DNA of 9,217 nt. Source: DATATB01 sp036268995. Its GTDB lineage: Bacteria; Planctomycetota; Planctomycetia; Pirellulales; PNKZ01. Of this stretch, positions 6,780 through 9,217 are shown one piece after another; the stretch's first letter is position 1, and every line of letters starts with the position of its first letter. The translations under genes and the position numbers were made by a program. Below the pieces are notes generated by a model. The model searched no databases, was not told the DNA's origin, and saw nothing but the letters and a program-made list of their open reading frames with translations. Location: NCBI GenBank assembly GCA_036268995.1, contig DATATB010000020.1, positions 1 through 9,217 on the forward strand. The letters run 5' to 3'.

Positions 6780-7829
6780 TTAAAGAATGGCACCATCGGC
6801 ATCAAACTCCGAGAGTCCGAAAGGCAGATCTCGGGGCAGCAATTGCTGCTTGTCGCGCACGTACACGTTTCGGTTCCCCGCTTTGACGAAGCCACTCGAG
6901 AGCAATGCCGCGTGCAGGCTCGGGTTGGTGGCAAAACACCTGACGTCGTCAGCAGAGAGAGCGCGGCAGCGATCGACGAGCGCCGCGACCGCGGCCTGCC
7001 AATAGGAGGGATCCTCGGTTTCAAGCCAACAATCCACGATGCTTCCGACCTGGACGGGTCCGTGCGGAGTGATCTTCAAGACGGCGGCGCCGATCATTCG
7101 CTCGGATGTGTGAATCGTCCAGCCAGAAAAGCCCGACAGGGGATACCGCAGCAAGTAATTGAACAGCAAGTGGTCACGCTGGCAGGTCACGATGCGCCGT
7201 GAAGACTGTCGCTGTAAGCAATCAATATCTTCGGTGAACGTAGGCGCCGTGCGCAGCTCGACGATCTGCGGCACCGGTGGTTTGCGCGCTGGCCGAACGG
7301 ACACGATGTCCTTAGCGGTTCCGGCCCATCTGCGGAAGAATCCCTGATCCCTGGCACGCAAGCGATGCAGTGGTGCGAGCACCTTGCGAAAGACGGCGAC
7401 CGTGGGCTTCTGCTCGAAGCCAAACCTTGGAAACAGGGCTTGCGCCTGTTCGGTTCCGCCGACGGCGAACTGCGTCTGGCTGGTCGCCAGGGCTTCCAGC
7501 ATCACAACGGCTCCCGAGCCGGGATGCGCAGGCGAGCCCAGCCAGTCGATGGCGTGCATGGTCGAGACGGGCGCCGCGCCGTCTCCCGAGACGATCAACT
7601 GGCGGTGACAGATGCCGATGTGTCCGATGATCTTGCCCGCCGAGCGCGCGACCAGGCTGCAGACCGAGTCTTCCGTAGCACCGCCCGGTCCATCAAAATA
7701 TTTCCATGCGAGGACTTCGTGAGAGAAAATAGAAGAAGTTGCGGGAAGGCCGAAGCCGCTGATGAGAAACCGGCTCAATTCCGGAATATCAGCGCGTAGC
7801 AATGGGGTGGTTTTCATTCTGGAGGTCAT
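6780..7829 (-). CDS. Putative tandem-domain GNAT N-acetyltransferase-like protein
   Basis: This is a 349-residue cytoplasmic-type protein without signal peptide or membrane segment. The ATG at 7829 has AGGA 8 bases upstream; a second ATG at 7817 lacks one. It reads as two GNAT-like halves. Residues 8-150 contain ARSAGKIIGHIGICHRQL (strand-turn-strand), a glycine-bearing stretch HPGSGAVVM (102-110) and an end FPRFGFEQKP. Residues 185-326 contain ERMIGAAVLKI, GSIVDCWLE, a long helix, ATNPSLHAALLSSGFVKAGNRNVYV and a closing FDADGA. The phrases FGF and SGF before a final strand are typical of GNAT ends. The canonical acetyl-CoA loop (Q/R-x-x-G-x-G/A) is degenerate in both halves, so catalysis is uncertain. 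Similar proteins occur in glycan and exopolysaccharide loci. The gene follows metA by 46 bases and may be co-transcribed, but nothing in it points to methionine synthesis. Its substrate is unknown. Confidence 0.65.
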   Translation of the reverse strand: MTSRMKTTPLLRADIPELSRFLISGFGLPATSSIFSHEVLAWKYFDGPGGATEDSVCSLVARSAGKIIGHIGICHRQLIVSGDGAAPVSTMHAIDWLGSPAHPGSGAVVMLEALATSQTQFAVGGTEQAQALFPRFGFEQKPTVAVFRKVLAPLHRLRARDQGFFRRWAGTAKDIVSVRPARKPPVPQIVELRTAPTFTEDIDCLQRQSSRRIVTCQRDHLLFNYLLRYPLSGFSGWTIHTSERMIGAAVLKITPHGPVQVGSIVDCWLETEDPSYWQAAVAALVDRCRALSADDVRCFATNPSLHAALLSSGFVKAGNRNVYVRDKQQLLPRDLPFGLSEFDADGAIL

Positions 7830-7843
7830 GCCATTGATCCTGT

Positions 7844-7872
7844 AAGAGGGACGCCTTCGGCGGTCTCCTCTT
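7844..7872. other. Hairpin between metA and the GNAT-like gene
   Basis: AAGAGGGACGCC (7844-7855) pairs with GGCGGTCTCCTCTT (7859-7872) around a TTC loop, giving about 12 bp with two single-base bulges. On the minus strand it sits between the metA TGA (7878-7876) and the AGGA ribosome-binding site of the next gene (7841-7838). No T-run follows, so it may stabilise or partly block the transcript rather than end it. Confidence 0.45.
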
Positions 7873-7875
7873 TCG

Positions 7876-8922
7876 TCATGATACCATCTGCCCAGCGGCA
7901 GTCAGCCGCTGTCGCTTCTGCGTGCAGAGGTGCTCGAGCCAATTGCGGTAGATGAGGGCGGCTGTGCTGCGCCAGGTGTTGTGGATCCGGACGCTGCCCA
8001 GCACGGCAGACACCTCGTCAAAGAGCTTCTCCTGGCGCGATGAGCGTGCCTTGGCTTCGATCTCGCGCAGAGACCGCTCGGTTTCCGCGTCGAAGTAGTC
8101 CAGCGGCAGCAAGGGGTACGTTTCCATCTCGCCCTTGAGATATCGCCCTACGTCCCGCCGGTACTCGCCCATCAGCGTCTCGGACGCATACTCCGGATGG
8201 CCCTGGAAAAACACGAACAGCCCCGCATCCTGCTTGACGAACGCGTCGACGCCACAGTCGCTGGTGCGCGTCAGCACCTGGTATCCTTTCGCGGCCAGTT
8301 CGCCCGCGCAGAGGCCGTTCCAGCGCGAATGAGGAACGCGCTGGCTGGCGGGCGCGCCTGCCAGCAGTGCGTGCGGCGCTGCCTGCTCGCAGGTGAGGAT
8401 CCCGAAGTGCTTGTGCTGACTGCGCACTCGCCCGATGCCGTCGAGCGCCAGCACAGCCGCGTGAGCCGCCAGGCACGACCAGACTGCCGAACGCCCGTGC
8501 TCCTGCGTCCACGTCAGCACGCGCTGGAAGCTGGGCCAGTAGGCCTCGTCTCGCAGGTCGGCGGTGAGCGGCTCGCGGCCCGTGACGATGAGCGCGTCCG
8601 GATATTGCTCCGGCGGCTGCTCCCAAAGCTGCTCAATCCCAAAGTAAAAGCTGCCTACGCGGCGCTGGGCAGAGGGCTTGCGTTGCACCTCGGGCAAAGC
8701 GTAAAGCGTGAAGTGGACCTGCATGTCTCCCGCGGCAGCCTCGAGCAGCGTGAGAAACTGCTGCTCGGTCGCGCACATCGCGGCGTCGGCCATGTTGTTG
8801 ACCAGGCCGATGTGCAGAACATTGCCGCCTGCCCTTTCGAGCGCGCACGGCTGCACGCGCGGCCAGTTGAGACCTGACCGCCGCTCGAGACCGGGATACT
8901 TCGGGTTCACAAAGACTGGCAT
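7876..8922 (-). CDS. metA: Homoserine O-acyltransferase, MetA family (divergent subgroup)
   Basis: This 348-residue protein of the MetA (HTS) family moves an acyl group from acyl-CoA to the hydroxyl of L-homoserine, the committed step to methionine. The glutamine-amidotransferase-like catalytic residues are visible: Cys150 in WSCLAAHA, His242 and Glu244 in QGHPEY. Family landmarks also present are LIVTG (111-115), PHALL (183-187), PHSRW (197-201), EYRRD (253-257) and NTWRS (315-319). The ATG at 8922 has GAAGA 7 bases upstream. It differs from E. coli-type MetA: the NLMPKK segment reads GLVNNMADAAM (39-49), with about five extra residues and no lysine pair, and the residue known to select succinyl-CoA (Gly) or acetyl-CoA (Glu) is replaced around Pro118-Thr120 (TGREPLT). 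Acyl specificity therefore cannot be read. The gene lies 42 bases after metY, on the same strand, so the pair probably forms an operon. Confidence 0.92.
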   Translation of the reverse strand: MPVFVNPKYPGLERRSGLNWPRVQPCALERAGGNVLHIGLVNNMADAAMCATEQQFLTLLEAAAGDMQVHFTLYALPEVQRKPSAQRRVGSFYFGIEQLWEQPPEQYPDALIVTGREPLTADLRDEAYWPSFQRVLTWTQEHGRSAVWSCLAAHAAVLALDGIGRVRSQHKHFGILTCEQAAPHALLAGAPASQRVPHSRWNGLCAGELAAKGYQVLTRTSDCGVDAFVKQDAGLFVFFQGHPEYASETLMGEYRRDVGRYLKGEMETYPLLPLDYFDAETERSLREIEAKARSSRQEKLFDEVSAVLGSVRIHNTWRSTAALIYRNWLEHLCTQKRQRLTAAGQMVS

Positions 8923-8939
8923 GGCACACTCTTCGTTCC

Positions 8940-8958
8940 GCGCCGTGGCGAGCGGCGC
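8940..8958. other. Hairpin between metY and metA
   Basis: GCGCCG (8940-8945) and CGGCGC (8953-8958) form a perfect 6-bp GC-only stem with a 7-base loop, in the 42-base gap between the metY stop and the metA start. A competing 5-bp pairing (GCGAG 8948-8952 with CTCGC 8960-8964) overlaps it. There is no T-run. On the minus strand it lies just ahead of the metA ribosome-binding site, so a role in translation or transcript stability is possible. Confidence 0.35.
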
Positions 8959-8964
8959 TCTCGC

Positions 8965-9217
8965 TTACATTGCCGCGTTCAGGGCCTGGTCGAGGTCGGC
9001 CAGGATGTCGTCGATATGTTCGATCCCGATGCTCAAGCGGATCATCTCCCGCAGCACGCCGGCGCTCTGCTGTTCCGCGGGCGACATCTGCCGGTGGGTG
9101 GTCGAAGCCGGATGGCAGGCCAGCGACTTGGCGTCGCCCAGGTTCACCAGCCGGGTGATCAGCTGCAGCGCATCGTAGAAGCGGATGGCGGCCTCGTAGC
9201 CACCTTTGACGCCCAGC
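8965..9217 (-). CDS. metY: O-acetylhomoserine sulfhydrylase (MetY-type), C-terminal part; gene runs off the right edge
   Basis: The last 83 complete codons are present, ending at TAA (8967-8965); the start lies beyond base 9217. The residues match the C-terminus of PLP-dependent O-acetylhomoserine aminocarboxypropyltransferase: GVKGGYEAAIRFYDALQ, LVNLGDAKSLACHPASTTH, and RLSIGIEHIDDILADLDQAL. In the Cys/Met-metabolism PLP family, the arginine of the RLSxGxE motif binds the substrate carboxylate. The enzyme makes homocysteine from an acylated homoserine and sulfide, bypassing cystathionine. The PLP-binding lysine lies outside the window, so catalytic integrity cannot be checked. The long IGIEHIDDILADLDQAL ending favours MetY over the succinyl-using MetZ, but from a fragment this is moderate. 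It precedes metA by 42 bases and would feed on its product. Confidence 0.88.
   Translation of the reverse strand, partial: LGVKGGYEAAIRFYDALQLITRLVNLGDAKSLACHPASTTHRQMSPAEQQSAGVLREMIRLSIGIEHIDDILADLDQALNAAM

Noticed and set aside
8197..8877. 226-codon plus-strand open frame opposite metA
   Set aside because: Same reason: a mirror frame of a confident gene with no family signature.

Overview
The window looks like chromosomal DNA of a GC-rich planctomycete, probably of the Pirellulales type. This rests on gene content: a PEP-CTERM surface protein, two Tat-exported DUF1501 proteins, a formylglycine sulfatase and a ceramidase-like secreted hydrolase, a combination characteristic of Planctomycetota. 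I recognise no mobile element, CRISPR array, tRNA or rRNA.

Layout, left to right. Bases 2-439 (+) are the 3' end of a PEP-CTERM protein gene. It converges on a two-gene minus-strand operon (500-3247) encoding tandem DUF1501 paralogues, with a candidate terminator just after the second stop. A 330-base divergent intergenic region (3248-3577) holds a candidate promoter, an 8-bp tandem repeat and two inverted repeats. It separates this operon from a plus-strand secreted ceramidase-family protein (3578-4975). That gene converges on a minus-strand sulfatase (5169-6554).

From 6780 to the right edge all genes are on the minus strand and closely spaced: metY (partial, at the edge), then metA, then a two-domain GNAT-like protein. 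Homoserine acylation by MetA and direct sulfhydrylation by MetY together form a short route to homocysteine. The job of the third gene is unknown. Both gaps in this cluster carry a GC-rich hairpin just ahead of the next gene's ribosome-binding site.

Four complete proteins (two DUF1501, the ceramidase-like protein and the sulfatase) are predicted to be exported hydrolases or hydrolase-like proteins. Three of them belong to the alkaline-phosphatase/sulfatase superfamily. I do not see a clearly new multi-gene system. The points most worth a second look are the ceramidase-like protein whose amidase hexapeptide lacks the nucleophilic serine, the divergent MetA paired with MetY, the tandem DUF1501 genes without their usual cytochrome-type partner, and the double GNAT protein behind metA.
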